64,000 nucleotides of DNA from Acanthopleura granulata (lineage: Eukaryota > Mollusca > Polyplacophora > Chitonida > Chitonidae). The stretch is from positions 193,501-257,500 of the forward strand of contig JABBOT010000017.1 in NCBI GenBank assembly GCA_016165875.1. Direction: 5' to 3'. This document shows, one piece after another, positions 1 to 12,899 of the stretch (positions are counted from its first letter, which is position 1; each line of letters starts with the position of its first letter). The notes beneath the pieces are model-generated. The model was not told where the DNA came from, did not search any database, and saw only the letters and a program-made list of their open reading frames with translations. A program made the translations under genes and the position numbers.

Positions 1-489
1 ACGTTCACATCCACTGTTTGGTTCTCCGTTGACTATACAGCACTGTTAATTGCTGGAAACAAAGATATTGGAAAGTGGAAAATCTGCGTTGTAATGGAGG
101 AAGTGCCAAGACCAGCTTAATTAAAACAAAAGTGATGTTATCGACGGCCCACAAAATAAAGATGACAAAGATTCACCTTAAAATTCAAATCAAAATATAC
201 ATTTAATTCCTTGCTTTAAAACATTACTTTGAGATACAATGTTCAGTGGTGGCGAGATAAAGTGTTGGCAAGGTAAAGTGTTCGATGATGACTTCATGGT
301 TTGGTTGGCTTTTCCTGCTTAAAGGAAATGGACGTTCTATCGATTCCGTTATTACAAAATATTCATTAGACAAAAAGCACCGTAACATTGCTCTTATAAT
401 TGATGTCAGTTTGGCTGATTTTTTTTTGAGCGATTCTTGAAAACGGAAACAATCTTCCGCCAACAAAAAAGTTCTCAATTCCATAGATG

Positions 490-620
490 GGACTGAGGTG
501 GTCGTAGTTTTCTCCTGGGCTCTGCACTCGGCTTCCTCCGACCATAATGCTGGCCGCTGTCGTATAAGTGAAATATTCTTGAGTGCAGCGTAAAACTCCA
601 AACAAATAAATAAATAAATC
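490..620 (+). repeat. V-SINE-like element, 3' part
   Basis: The 3' half of the SINE family that recurs across the window. It has a degraded GGTTTCCTCC-type core, then CATAATGCTGGCCGC, GTATAAGTGAAATATTCTTG and a TAAATAAATAAAT tail. The tRNA-related head is missing, as expected of a 5'-truncated retrotransposed copy. Confidence 0.85.
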
Positions 621-1766
621 AATTCTGCATAAGGTCCAATGTTTTCTCATTTAAAATCAACACTAACCATAAGAGAAGCATGTTTTATTTCACGAGATCA
701 TTTATTTTGACCATTTTATATAGAGCTGGTTCATAAAGATACCTTTCACACAATAAATAGAAGCATATATCCTTTACACTCCAGTATGCTTTTTGATACT
801 ACATCGTGTTGACCATAAATTATTACCAACTCGGCTTAAAAATTGATATGTCACAGTAATTATAATAAAATACCGCCTATAATGTAATTCATATATGACT
901 GCTCAGACAAGGGAGTCAATCCCACCACCGTTATTTGGTAGTCCCATAGTCATAATATGTAACATACAACCCCCCAAAATGATTCACGATTTCGCCCGAC
1001 GAACTTACGGTTGACTCAGTGAAACGACAATTGAAATAATTGTGGCACAGTCTTACTGTTTAAGTGAATTATAAACATCCACAAGCGCTGAAGTCAATGA
1101 CATTTTATTTCCATTTTGTTTGATTCTATAAAACAACAATTTAAGCGAATCTAGGATCATCTACCAGCTCTGATATTCATGTTATTTTGATTCAAGTCAG
1201 TAATAACACGAATTAATGAAACAACAATTCAGATAATTCCTGAACATAATGAATGTTGAATAAATTACAAACATCGTCCAGTTCTAACATGGAAGACATT
1301 GAAGACAATTTGTATTATACTGAGGTAGAAAACTGAAAGTCATGTGAGCTGCTTCTTGCTACATTATTTTTTTGTTTCTGTAATACACTGTTGTCTGAGT
1401 ACATTTGCTTATAAGAATATTCCATCGGAAAACGCTTTTCATTACGTTTCCTGCATTTTTACTGCTGTTACATACTTAACATGGCGAAAATTTATAACTT
1501 GCCATTTCCATAAGAATTTTGTTCACGTTTCACGTGTAATATATTGTAATTTAATTATTACAGATTAAGACAATTTGACAGGTAAACACAAAAGTACTGT
1601 TCGACTTTTCTTATAGACAAAAAATGCTCATGTTTCTACAGGAGGGGAAAAACACTGGCGCAATAAGCACAATTTGGTTTTTAAATGCACAACATTTTGA
1701 TCAAGTTGGAATAACCGGTTTCAACACCCTTCAGCTATAAGTGTCTTCAGTTCTCACAGATTTAAG
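621..1766 (-). other. 3' flank / putative 3'UTR of the zinc-finger gene
   Basis: No gene of its own is visible. On the minus strand, downstream of the zinc-finger stop codon, there is an ATTAAA at 1550-1555 (about 210 nt after the stop) and an AATAAA at 1104-1109. Either could serve as a polyadenylation signal; the sequence alone does not decide. Confidence 0.4.
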
Positions 1767-2712
1767 TTAATCAGAATGCACATTGATGACGTCACAATCC
1801 GAATCGTCATCTGACGTGTCGTCGTGGTTGTCCTCTGGCGAGCTGATGGCGCTGCCGTGGCTATGTGAGTCGTCATGTGACGTATTACCCGCGTGATCAT
1901 GTTCGCAGCTGTCACTCAAAACGTCATCGTCCTCCTCGCCGCCTTGCCGTAAGTGGACTTTTCTATGACGTTCCAAATTACTTTTATGACTAGTGGCATA
2001 GTCACATACGGCACAGGTGAAGTCTTTTTGGCCACTGTGCACCGATAGATGGCGTTTCAGCAAAGCCTTCCTACAGAACCGCCGTCCGCAGAAATGACAG
2101 GTATAACCGTTGTAGTGAAATATCATAGCATGTTCACGCAACGACGCCTTCGTGTTGAAGAATACCCCACAGCATTCTAAAAGTTTTGAGCACGTTTGAT
2201 GCATTGTCAACACATGACGCTTCAAATTGTTCCTTCGGTCTGTCAGATAGCGACACTGCGGACATCGGAACACTTTGCGGCCGCAGCCATTTTGGGGGGC
2301 GAATCGTAAATCCCAGTGAGGGTAAGGGGCCGGTACGATGGGTGAGCGCGGCACGAGACTGGAAATGATGGCCGTATGTGGCGCGTGACGACCAATCAAG
2401 GACTCCCTTCTGAGCAGGTTCAACTCGGACAGTCCTACTCCGCTGTGAGCCGTCAGCATTTGTGGGGGCCACATCGCCAGTTCGGGGTGAAACAATGCAG
2501 GATACTGCCTGCGATAGGAGAGTTCCTGCATCTTTGAAGGAAACGTTGAAACTGGGTTGATTGGCACAGGAACTTGTACTTCTCCTGGACTTTGGGACGA
2601 CTGCACTTTCTCCCAACAGTCGGCGTCAGTCAATTTGCCCGCGGGGTCGTCACTAGTTGAACTTCTCCCCGGAGGAACGCAAGTAGGAGGGCAAATCATA
2701 CCGTTTGGTCCT
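1767..2712 (-). CDS. C2H2 zinc-finger protein, last exon
   Basis: Probable nuclear DNA-binding transcription factor. The exon opens at an acceptor (TTTTTTGCAG) and encodes 314 complete residues plus the end of a split Arg codon. Numbered in the 332-residue spliced model, the N-terminal half is Pro/Ser-rich without a recognised domain. Fingers follow at about residues 168-189 (C-x2-C-x12-H-x4-H), 198-217 (atypical, adjacent Cys pair, H-x4-H), 223-243 and 251-271 (both C-x2-C-x12-H-x3-H). Fingers 3 and 4 are joined by HSGQKDF, close to the classic TGEKP linker. The C-terminal 60 residues are rich in Asp, Ser and His. The open frame continues 21 codons upstream of the acceptor, but those codons are AT-rich and end in a polypyrimidine tract, so I treat them as intron. 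I do not recognise the orthologue. The finger array is certain; the upstream joining is inferred. Confidence 0.93.
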
Positions 2713-2777
2713 CTGCAAAAAATATAAAATACATCTCTTAACGCAAAAGGTGACATAATCGCACATTTAGCCAACAT

Positions 2778-4787
2778 ATAAGTGATCTATCAGTTTAAAT
2801 AGATAGTGTAAAAGTCCTTCGGCTTTATTCAAGCGAATCTGGTCAAACCAGCTGAGGCAGGCTTTAAACTGAACTTTCTTGAGTTTAGTAACATCAATTT
2901 TCATGCATCACTGTTTTCAGCACTGGCAAAAATCGGCTTGACACATAAACGTGGGCAAAACCAATAACTAACGTTTTGGGGAGATATTTGGGTTTGATTA
3001 AAAAACTCAATCAGTTATAATGACACGCTTATAAAAAGCACTGTAGCTGCAGATAACACATATATATGAAAGTCCCGAGGGGTTCGTAAAATTATATATC
3101 GTGTTGTGTCCAACCCTTTCATTGTGATAATACTTATCGCAATATTACCTTAACGTTAGGCAAAAATGAAAAAAAAATGCATGTTGCAAATACTGACCTC
3201 GAGATTAGTCCACTAAAATAACATAAAAATTATATGTAACACTTCAACATTATTATAGTTGCCAACACCTGCAGACAATGCAGAAGAGCCGTCTTTATAT
3301 GTGAAACTGTGAACCGTTATATTTAACTTCATTGGAGCTACACGTGTTGTGTTTATCATAGCGGGTAACAGAAAGAAACTGTTGACAAATCACAGTTTTG
3401 CGTTTTAATGATAAAAAAAATTGAAAAATAATGTACATGATGGTGTGTTGAAATGAAAAAAATGATCTACCTTTTTTATCACGTTCTGTCAATTTGCAAT
3501 ATAATGTTGTGTAATAGCTACTATTCCATAGTTCAGCATGGCCATTTATGTTTGAGTGAAATTTTATTCAGTAAAGGCTTTGCAGATATTATATTTTGAA
3601 CTATGTCCGCCTGGAGTAAAATTCTGTATTGCCCTGTGGCAGTATAACATGAATGATCGCTTAAACCAACTCAGCTATGGGTAACGCCCAGTGCTCTAAG
3701 CACAATATGCTACGGACGAAAGCAGGTGACGTCGCCTTTGACACGGAAGACGTGTATAAGGTATAAAGAACAAACGACTGAAACGCCGAATCTGTAGCAT
3801 GTAGCAGTGAATAAAAGGTTATAAATTACAGTACAATGACCCCCAGTGCATTCCGCAACAATTTACCGCGGCCACGTGACACAAGCACCTGTGAATCACG
3901 TTTTCACCCATTCATATCGAGCCCTCTTCAGAGTGTTTTGTCGCGATTATGGTTTTAAAAGTAACCAAACAATAGGCGGGGCCAGTGAAGGGATCAATCC
4001 GATACCAGGACTAAGGCAACTGATGCAGCTCGCAGTTACAGCGCCGTGAAATTATAGGGTTCGGAGTATATTTTCGTTTGGGCTGCCAATAAATTCGATA
4101 GCGCACACCTGTGACCGAACTACTGGCTTGCGCGAGGAAAACTAGTTAACTAGTTGCCTCTCTAGTTAATTGTAATATCCTATAGCGGTTGTATATTGGT
4201 CAAACGACATCTTAAGTCAGCCAATGTTTTTATCTGAGATTCAAAATTTACCAAAAACGCCAATATTGTTCGTTTCCCAAAAAGCATAACTGGCGTGAAC
4301 ATGGATTAATTTCTGTGAAAAATAGAATGTTTTTCACGTTAATAAGTTTATATATGGCTAAGACGTTTGACGTGACGCCAAACTAAGAGGTGACCAGCGG
4401 GAAGAATCCAAAGAATGACTGAAAATTACGCCGGTAACCCAATACAGTGTGTCATAGAGACACTGTTTAATGTTTTCGCAGTACTTCTTCGACTGTTTTG
4501 TATAATAAAATGAAAGACCGTTCATGCTCAAATTTAAGCTTGTCACAAAGCTTGGACAGTTTTATGTTTATTTCAGTTTTTTTCTAACATCTACTGCCAC
4601 AGTGGAAATTGACATCTGACCGTGCTCCGTCGACTACCATGGAACGCAGCCAATTCTTTGTGGGCTGTGAGGTAATTCTTCCAAGGGCGGGACAATTCTG
4701 TAACCTGAGACTGTAGTAAAATGCCAGGATTGCAGCTAAAACATAAGTATAAGCAAATTTATAACTTAAAATGATCAAGAAACTTAC
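2778..4787. other. Intronic AT-rich DNA, no gene seen
   Basis: Open frames here are short and unsupported. Nothing was recognised beyond AT-rich single-copy-looking sequence and isolated sites such as GGTGACGTCGCC near 3726. Confidence 0.4.
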
Positions 4788-4916
4788 TCCCTGCACAACA
4801 CAATGGCCTGGGAATACTTTGCAGTGTTGTTCACACACGTACTTGCCATAATTAAAACATGTAACATTAAAACAGTGTGTTGTCTCTGTGCTATTCCATG
4901 TTACATTGACACACAA
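4788..4916 (-). CDS. Candidate cysteine-rich extracellular exon (43 codons)
   Basis: An open 129-nt segment sits between an acceptor (ATGTTCTTAG) and a perfect donor (GGA|GTAAGT), starting and ending in phase 0. It encodes 43 residues with six cysteines (positions 2, 15, 20, 28, 32, 39) and three N-glycosylation sequons (NVT, NST, NVT). That composition suggests a small secreted or ectodomain module. It lies inside the zinc-finger gene's intron on the same strand but does not fit its phase: spliced after exon 1 it would hit a stop within six codons. It would therefore belong to another gene, act as a poison exon, or be a chance ORF. No family recognised. Confidence 0.28.
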
Positions 4917-6001
4917 CTAAGAACATTTACGTCACAGCTCATAATCTCCTAGCTCTCTGATTGGTCTCTCATAAGGTTAAAAGCATGGCGCCTTCAGAGC
5001 CCCAGTCAGCAGCAAAAAACTCTTCAAACGAAGATAATTCAGTAACAAATTAATACCAATTCAAGCACTTTATTGCATTCAAGATAGAATTCTGTACTCC
5101 GTTTAATGTACATTGCCCCACTTATGAGCTGTCTTTTACATTACGTATTAATAGTCTTATATCTCGGCCTTTTAAACATTTTCATATAAACTAAAAAGAT
5201 CGCCAGTTTGAACAGATTGAGCCAATTATGGGGCGATTATAAAATAAAAAATTAAAAAAACAATTTTGTAATCCCTTTGCTCTCGGAAGACCTAAACTTT
5301 GTGCCACCCTTCCGTAATGTTTTTAGGTCTTGAACTTTGATACCGACCATAGTGACCTTCAGTTTTGCAGCCGGCTAATATTTTAGGTATAATCCTGCAC
5401 TATATATTGAAGGTCATTGGGTAGGAACGTTGCTGCCCTGTTACACAATGCCAGACGGTGTTCAAGCCTTATGACGCGTGAATCCACAGCGGCTTCCAGA
5501 CCCATCGATTCTGGTAAACCAATCCAATTCGGTGACAATCGATTTTTAACCAAGAGTCCTTAAATTTATTTACTCTGTCATATAACTCTTGGGACAAGCG
5601 ATCTGCTGCTAATGGCGGCAAGCGGTCTGGAGAAATCGATAAGTCACGTGACGCGCGTGTGTATGTGTCTGCAAGGGCCCGAGCAAAATGCAAAGGCATT
5701 ATACGATTGGTTTTACACTTACGTCCTGACGATATTGAAATTATTATTACATGTATGAGCTTTTATTCTTTGATATTCACATATGAGATGACTTTATGTG
5801 CAAGTGATGATAAAGCTATATTTTATGCATATACTGTTTCTAGTTTTACTGTTTCTTAAGTTTCAACATCTATTGGTTGGGAAATGTTTGCAGTAATCAT
5901 TACAAGAGAGCTTTTAAATCGTTACTGGTAAAAATATTCGAAAATACTTGAGACGACCGAGAGACGTTAAGGAAAAAAACTTGTTCGCATCACAGCGTGA
6001 G

Positions 6002-6009
6002 TGACGTCA
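6002..6009. promoter_or_regulatory. Consensus CRE (TGACGTCA)
   Basis: Perfect palindromic cAMP-response element core in intronic DNA, with another TGACG half-site ten bases downstream. Binding is not shown. Confidence 0.3.
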
Positions 6010-7989
6010 CAAAGTGACGAGTGATGAATACTTCATGGGAACAAGGTCACTAAGAAGAAAAATGCTGACGGGCAAAAAATACAGCTGTCTTGTTCATGAA
6101 TCTTGAAACCTGACGTGAATTATTTGCGGTCAGCAGGTAAGCTAGATTCACTCGTTTTTCTGCTTGTCAGAGAAGTACAATTGTTGGCAATTTGTCGAAA
6201 CAGAACAGCTATCACAAACGTTGCATCATCTTACAAATAACCACGGTATAATTGACAAGAAAAGAAGAAAAAAGAAACTTTCCAAAGCAGACACAAAAAA
6301 GAAAAAGAAATGTAATTAAGAGTATAATTTTTCAATTGACGATTTGTTTTTCTTATAAACATGAAAAACAGCCAACAAGATCTAAATCGAAATATTCGGA
6401 TAAAAATTACACAGGGAACAATATGCGTTTGACATTCTCTGAAAGTGGTCTTGCGATTGCTGGCCCGCAGAACGCCCTTTTTGATTGACGACTGGTATAT
6501 GCATTTCGGTTTTGAGGCCTTGGCTCATAAGAAGCGGGGTTTTCTTTTCAGAATTATGAAATCTTTAGAGCGGGAAGAATTAATGTTCACGTTTTTGTAT
6601 AAAAAGGATTACATGGTTGGTATCTAGATTAATCTTATTTGACAAATTCGACTTTTTGAGAAAACGAAATGTGGACACTGCCAACAAAACAGCTATGTGT
6701 AAAGCATGCAATTAAGACAAAAACTTGTCTTTATAACATAAGCGCTTGTATCACTTCAATAACTTTCCCATGGTAGAAAGCGTATTCAAATAACGTGCCC
6801 TGAGTGCTGCCCTTGACGTGTAAAATAATACTGTTTAATTCGTTCCTCTGAAAGAGCCCGGACCGGACCAACCGGTTAGCATTAACCTCAGAGGAAATCT
6901 TTTTTTGTTGACCAAATCCCTAAATCTCGTGAGAAATAATGATTAGCGAGATAAAACTCTCCTTTATAACTTCATCGTTCGTTTGGTTTCTTCCCGACTG
7001 GCCCATCTGTTGAATCAATCGGTAATTTCCGTGAAACAGATCCGAAGTCTGGAATTACCGGAAGTTGAGGAACGCACAACTGATCAAGGCCAACGGCCAT
7101 TGGCTGAAATCAAATGAACGATTAAGAGATGTTTAAACATGACATTCCACTCGGTGGCTTGCCAACCATGTAGTCACTGAAACAACTTCGAGATTCGACG
7201 GCGACTTATTTTAAAACTTAGACAAGTAATTATTTTAGTTCGTCCCATGTTCTCGAAATTCAATACAACATTCGCCCTTCTCCCAAAACGAAAGAATAGG
7301 AAAAAAAAACAGAAATGGATTTGTCTGTTTTACATTCATATCTTTCTAACACTTCATGAAAGTTGCAAACTCTTTCATTCGTAGGATGAAAATAGTAAAA
7401 AGAAAGGAAACTTGCTAAAAAAATTCGCCATGAAAGGCATTGTCAGTTTCTTACTTCTTATTTTTAGTACAGAGTTACTTCATTGGCTTCAAAGCGAATA
7501 TTACAACACATGTGTACAATATATACATGTATAAAAAAATACTGCTGTATATACATTCAATAAAACAGCCTACATGGAACATCAGTTCCGTAAAGAGTCG
7601 TAAATTAATGTGGCTTGCACACAAGGGTGACAGATGCTTTATTTTATGTTCCGTATATACCGTCAATGCTTGGCGGTTTTCGCACTTTGGGGTATTGTTA
7701 CATCGCGGAAAGCGTCAAGTGCAGATAATTACACAAATATATATCTTGATTTACCCATATGTCGTATTTTTTGGTGACAGGACCCTGGCTATGAGCTATA
7801 AAGTGCATGGGAGACCTGTCTTCTTTCTCTGTATACATCTCCCTGCGCTGGGACTATTTTCCGAGCGCACGTCGAGCATACTTAGCCACGGACTTATAAT
7901 AGGTGCTTTAGTTTTAATGGATTTGGACGGAAAATGAAAAAAAAACTATATATATCGGGCTTTATGCTCCAGGCAAGTGTAAATCCGGC

Positions 7990-8065
7990 TATGAAGAATC
8001 GCCGGCGGAGAAAATGGCGCTGCGCATGCGCCGGCGACGAGACCTCACTCGTCGGCCTCAGGGTT
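7990..8065. promoter_or_regulatory. CpG-rich patch with NRF1-type palindrome
   Basis: A short CpG-dense block in AT-rich DNA containing the 10-bp palindrome GCGCATGCGC (8022-8031), the consensus for NRF1-class factors, flanked by ATGGCGCT and GCCGGCG. It could be an intronic promoter or enhancer. No adjacent exon was recognised. Confidence 0.3.
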
Positions 8066-9993
8066 GTAATTCAAGGTGGGCACAGCTGTAGACAAATTGA
8101 GTGACGTGAATATGAAATCATCTGTCGCCTGCTAATTAGCTAATGGACTGGATAAAGATAAAATCATCAGTTTAAATGAATTTATAACTACGGTTACTGA
8201 CGGATTCATTGGGTAGTAATTATGTCTGGATTCTGCGCCAAGATCTACTCCGATGTGGCAGACGAAAGCGGCGCGGAAACTCACGAAGAGAGTCCTCGGG
8301 CGTATTCGTTCATGATCGACTTGACAATACACCCACTACACAGAGGTTTTACAATCTATCATCACGCAACTGGCCGGCTCTACGCCAAAAAGGATACCAC
8401 ACGATTGTTAATAAAACAGCAATTAGCTCTTTCGAATTAACCACTGATGTATTTCGCCACCTTGAGTAACTTTGCTCAGGAGGGGAAGGAGTCGGGGGAG
8501 GGGAATACATGGAAATTCGTAACATAGTGTTCGTATACTGGCAACAATAAAAGTCTATGGCAATATCATTACATGTATGAGGAAAGTGGCCTCTACTACA
8601 TGCACCAGTAACAGCTTGTGCTGTACTACATTCAAGGTTACTCTGCTGCTATAGATGCTTTTCTGTAGTGTTGCAGAATTTCTCTTAGTGCAATGAAACT
8701 TACATGAAACAGAATCATTTGCCTCTGTGTTTTGCGCTTACATTAACACGGACTAACCTCAGTCTAATATATTATATAAAATATATGTTTGCAACCATGA
8801 AAAAAAAAAAGTCCATCTTTAAACACAGTACATAGTGTTCTGATTACTGAAACGCAATTGTCTCAATAAAATTCTTTTTGCAGATGCATAATAGTGTAGT
8901 ATAAGGGCTATATAGGTATTTTGTAAAATAGTATATTCGTAACTTGTCTTTTCGTGATAAAAATCAAGAGTAATGTTTCTAATTCTAACGTTTCTAGTTC
9001 TAATTCCTACTCACATAATTATACGCAGTGCTAGAAAATTAATCACGGCTCAAAATTAAGAGAAAAGTTCCCGAATTCTAATTACCATAAACACACAGCG
9101 TCAATTAGCAATGAATGGTACCTCCAAAAGGGATCGCTAATGTAGGCAGATGAAAGATCGGGATAACTTTATGAAGTTATACAATAGCAAAAAACCTCTT
9201 ATGAAACAAAAAGATGTGCTAATTAGGCGGCGATCACGGGACAGGTTGCTCTTTGAAATGAGCCGCAGAGATATGCTAATTACGAAGACGGCAAAAGGTG
9301 TTAATCGCTGCCCAGGGAATTGTGAGACAAATTTACGTAAGGTAAGAATTTATCCTTATTTAAAATGCTGATAAGAATTTCTTTGTAACAATGGCTTCGT
9401 TCAACTATGGAGCAGAAAACACAACAGCATAGTGTTGCAACAGTACATAAATACATAATTATAAATATGTAAATATTCTAAGTTAAGGCTGTGATTGACA
9501 TTTATTGAAAGATGACCAGGTCGTTCTGCATTATTTAAGAAGACATCTCTTAGAAATCCATGAACCAAACGACGGTTACAGTAAAAGTCGTTAGTGAGCA
9601 GACGACAATTGATGTTTTTGAACGAAACTGTGCATGCACAAGAGGTTGGTGTATTTAGGGAAAAGAAAGACAATAGAGGATAGATTTAACAAGTTTACAA
9701 TAAATAATATATCGATAAATTTGGTCGAGGCAGAGCACGATTAGCCACCGAAATAGAGAATATATACGAATATATATGTACCGAAACCATTGCACCAGAT
9801 ATGCTTATAATATATGTTGTCATCAATATTATGCATTTATTTCATTGGCATTTAACGACAGGCTCAACAATGTGTTGCTTACAATGGAGTGGTCTGTCTT
9901 ACGGGTAGTGAAAACAATGGAACCCAGAGTAAATCTCACCATTTAAAACCGCAGCTGAATCACCGAGGTCTGGATTCGAAGAGGCGGCCTCAA

Positions 9994-10223
9994 TTTATTT
10001 ACATTTTTATTTATTCATTTGATTGGTGTTTTACGCCGTATTCAAGAATATTTCACTTATTCGACGGCGGCCAGCATCATGGTGAGAGGAAACTGGGCAG
10101 AGCCCGGGGGAAACCCACGGCCATCCGCACATTGCTGGCAGACCTTCCCACATACGATAGAAGAGGAAGCCAGCATGAGCTGGGCGTGAACTCGCAGCTA
10201 GCCACTGAGCCACGAAGGCCCCT
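9994..10223 (-). repeat. V-SINE-like copy with internal deletion, abutting repeat R
   Basis: Minus-oriented SINE running from its TAAATAAAT-type tail through TTTTACGCC, the GGCCAGCAT core, AAACCCACG and GAGGAAGCCAGCATGAGC to GAGCCACGAAGGCCCC. About 50 nt between the B-box and A-box regions of the head are missing. The head-side flank (TAAACTGACAAG, 10224-10235) has no matching duplication at the other end. Confidence 0.85.
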
Positions 10224-10518
10224 TAAACTGACAAGAAGCCGGAATTCACCGGTAATTTGTGACCATTTGCCAACTACCACACTGACGTCGGTGCTCTCTG
10301 TGTTGTAGTCGTTTATATAAATACTGTACCTGCCTTCCATCTAACTACATGTAATAACCCGTGTTATTATACCCTTAATTCTGTGTTCTAATTTAGCTGC
10401 TGCTGATTTGAGGTTTTTAATAAGATTTGGTATAAATAATATATAGATTGTTGCATTATGTTTCTAAAGACTGGCAATATTATCCATGGTTGTCTAAGTG
10501 GGGAAATACAACCTATAT
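10224..10518. repeat. Dispersed repeat R, copy 1
   Basis: About 295 bp matching 31059-31353 at roughly 95% identity by eye (about 13 differences). It begins with TTAAACTGACAAGAAGCC and ends at GGGAAATACAACCTATAT. Copies of its first ~110 bp in the opposite sense occur at 32703-32815 and 43864-43985. No coding potential; class unknown. Confidence 0.75.
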
Positions 10519-10664
10519 GACAGGAAACCCAGGGACATCCGCACATTGCTGGCAGGCCTTCCCACATACGACCGAAGAGGAAGCCAGTATGAGCTGGACT
10601 GGAATTCATGACTGATTCATGATGCTGCGATAGCGAGCTAACCGACTGAACCACGGAGGCCCCT
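10519..10664 (-). repeat. V-SINE-like copy, 3' half missing
   Basis: Begins abruptly mid-element (GGAAACCCAGGGACATCC) and runs to the head end (CCACGGAGGCCCC). Losing the 3' half is not typical of SINE retrotransposition and points to a rearrangement at its junction with repeat R. It shares the variant CACATTGCTGGCAG with the SINE on the other side of R. Confidence 0.8.
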
Positions 10665-12890
10665 CAATGGTCAATGATCTGACAGTCGTAGGGTAAGATG
10701 AGTTAGTTAGGACGTCCTCCGTTAACATTTTATCAACTAACACAGAGACATGGGTATTGTAATATGTTAAACCATTTAAAAGTATGAACCCGCCGATGAC
10801 ACTGCTAGCAATGTGCACCAGGCAAGCCTACTCGAAAGGTATATATGTGAAATAACACCAAGCAAAGCTAAAATATCGCAAGTAATGGTAAATGCATGTT
10901 TTTGGTCGCGAAATAACTTTTTTTCAAAACACATACATATGCTTAATTGAAAGTATGTGTAGATATTTATGGTACAAATTTATTAAACATAATTAAAAAG
11001 TGTTAAAGACAGACGTGTCTGCCACATCGGCTCTGCAGAGTTAACTTGAAATGAAAGTCCGCGCTGACGGGTCACTTGCGCAGACAGCGCATCTGTTACG
11101 GGGTGAGTCGGCTTGTGGAGTCACAGGTGTTTTACACCTCCGTGCACATGCGCCGTTTCCATGATTATGAACGTGCGCTTTTCCCAGGCTACGTACACCG
11201 ATGCGCGATTTTGTTAGATTAAATTACGTGGCAACCTCATAATATTATATCCCAGCAATATACAGATAAGTAAGTCCATTGCAAGCGCGAGCTATCAATC
11301 ATTTTAATTGCTTGTCATCCGCTAACTACTTGACACTTGAAACAATACTAAGCTTTTTGAGATGGATCCAGGGTTTTCACTGTCACACGGTATTTAGCGA
11401 ACTTTTTAGAAGGTAAGATTGCAGCTGTTGTCAACTTATCTCGGACTGCATGTTTGTTTGTCAGCAATTAGCTGTTATTGTTTGGAAATTATTTAGATAA
11501 ATATTATATCCGCGCTGTTATGTGGCTCTACGCTATAGTGACTAGACTGGTTGTAGTGTACATTGCCAGGGGAAATTTAGAGCATTTTTACAGGATTGGA
11601 CGTTAAGAACACGTATGCAGGAAATGGTTTCTTGCAAGATCCCGCGATATGTTACAAATGTTGATGTACCGTTCATGTAAGAGGCAAACACCCGTAAGCA
11701 GAACGAAGAATTGAGGCTGAAGTGAAAACATGCGAACATAAACAGCATTTGACGGGTGCTTCGATTGGCAAAGATATAAGCGCGGCTAATGTGGAAAATA
11801 TCTATAAAACAATGTGGCGTGTGACAGAAACGGCGAACCAGTACATTTTATATATTTCAATATTCAGGCATAGAAATTTCTGATACAGTAAATAATGTAA
11901 TCGACTGGGCATACTACCTGTGTTTTAAAGTATTTTGGCTTCGTTATTCTTGACAGGCTCCAGTTAAAGGCTTTCTTAAATTTATGAATAGTACCTCAAA
12001 CACGAACTGTTACGAACGAAAACCTACCAAATTCAATGAAATGTTTCTAATTTCGATGCAAAAGTTATATTTCCGTATAAGAGTCTTTAAACAGTACCAT
12101 TTTCAATATAACTCTACGAGTTTAATCATCCGTTTACAACAGCTGAGTAAGTAGTTTCTGATGACTGTCACTATAGCTTCAACTTCATTAGATGTATTGC
12201 AAACTTTCAAAATTTGCTTTAACCCTTTATAGTGCAAGCCTCCAAATTTGCGTTTAACCGAAAGGGTGATCAAAATTTCGCCTCACTTACTCCGTGGAAT
12301 CAAGACATTCAAAACGATATGGGTTACAGCGAGGAGAATCATGTTAAGTATGATCAGTGTAGCTTGACCAATTACGTGGCACCTTTTTAGCATATTCGCT
12401 CCGTGATTGGCTGGTCGAAACTATCAGGCATCCAGTCGTATTCCGGATGTGCTCAGCCTTTTCGACAAGCAAAAGGACACATTGTTTTACCCTATATTTT
12501 GGCCAGATGGGATAAAACTATTAGCCGTTATTTATGATCGTTCCAAATATTCTTTGCTTTTTTGATTTGTATCAGTTTTACCAGATTTCTTTGAATTTGT
12601 GTCAGATATCTTGTCCTTTGAGTTTGTACGTTTCTTTGATAATTTTTTCAAAACCTTGCATTTTGTGAACAGTGCTTATGGGGCAACTACCTGTAATTTA
12701 TAATTTATAATTTCATGATGATCCTCAGTGGAGAACAAATCACAAATAATATTTATGTATTTATTTTTAATATTTAGAGACGTCCTACGTTGTCCTATAA
12801 CTCAAAACTCACCGGTATTGTCTGACTTAAAAGGGAATGGTACAGTATGGATATTTTTACTGAACGAAATGGAGATAAGATATTCTCAAT
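10665..12890. other. Intronic DNA, no gene; CpG-richer patch 11020-11220
   Basis: No convincing exon. The 11020-11220 patch is richer in CpG and contains CATGCGCC and CACAGGTGTTTTACACCT. A CCAAT-like pair lies near 12370-12415. Function unknown. Confidence 0.35.
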
Positions 12891-12899
12891 GGTCTGTCT

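Larger units (their letters stand above)
4917..9993. other. Intronic DNA without recognised gene
   Basis: Mostly AT-rich. The only points noted are a full CRE palindrome TGACGTCA at 6002-6009 and a short CpG-rich patch near 7990-8065. Open frames are short, AT-biased and lack recognisable domains. Confidence 0.4.

Noticed and set aside
2134..2616. 160-codon minus frame and a 60-codon plus frame over the zinc-finger exon
   Set aside because: Alternative-frame shadows of the C2H2 coding sequence.
4788..4916. Cassette exon of the zinc-finger gene
   Set aside because: Phase mismatch: inclusion after exon 1 gives a stop within six codons, so it is not a protein-coding cassette of that gene.
7440..7937. 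165-codon plus frame
   Set aside because: No ATG at its start, AT-driven hydrophobic composition, no domain or splice support.
9889..10340. Open frames of 60-139 codons over the SINE copies (also at 10388-10654, 30777-30971, 47289-47525, 56569-56909)
   Set aside because: They translate SINE sequence in arbitrary frames; the repeat, not a protein, explains them.
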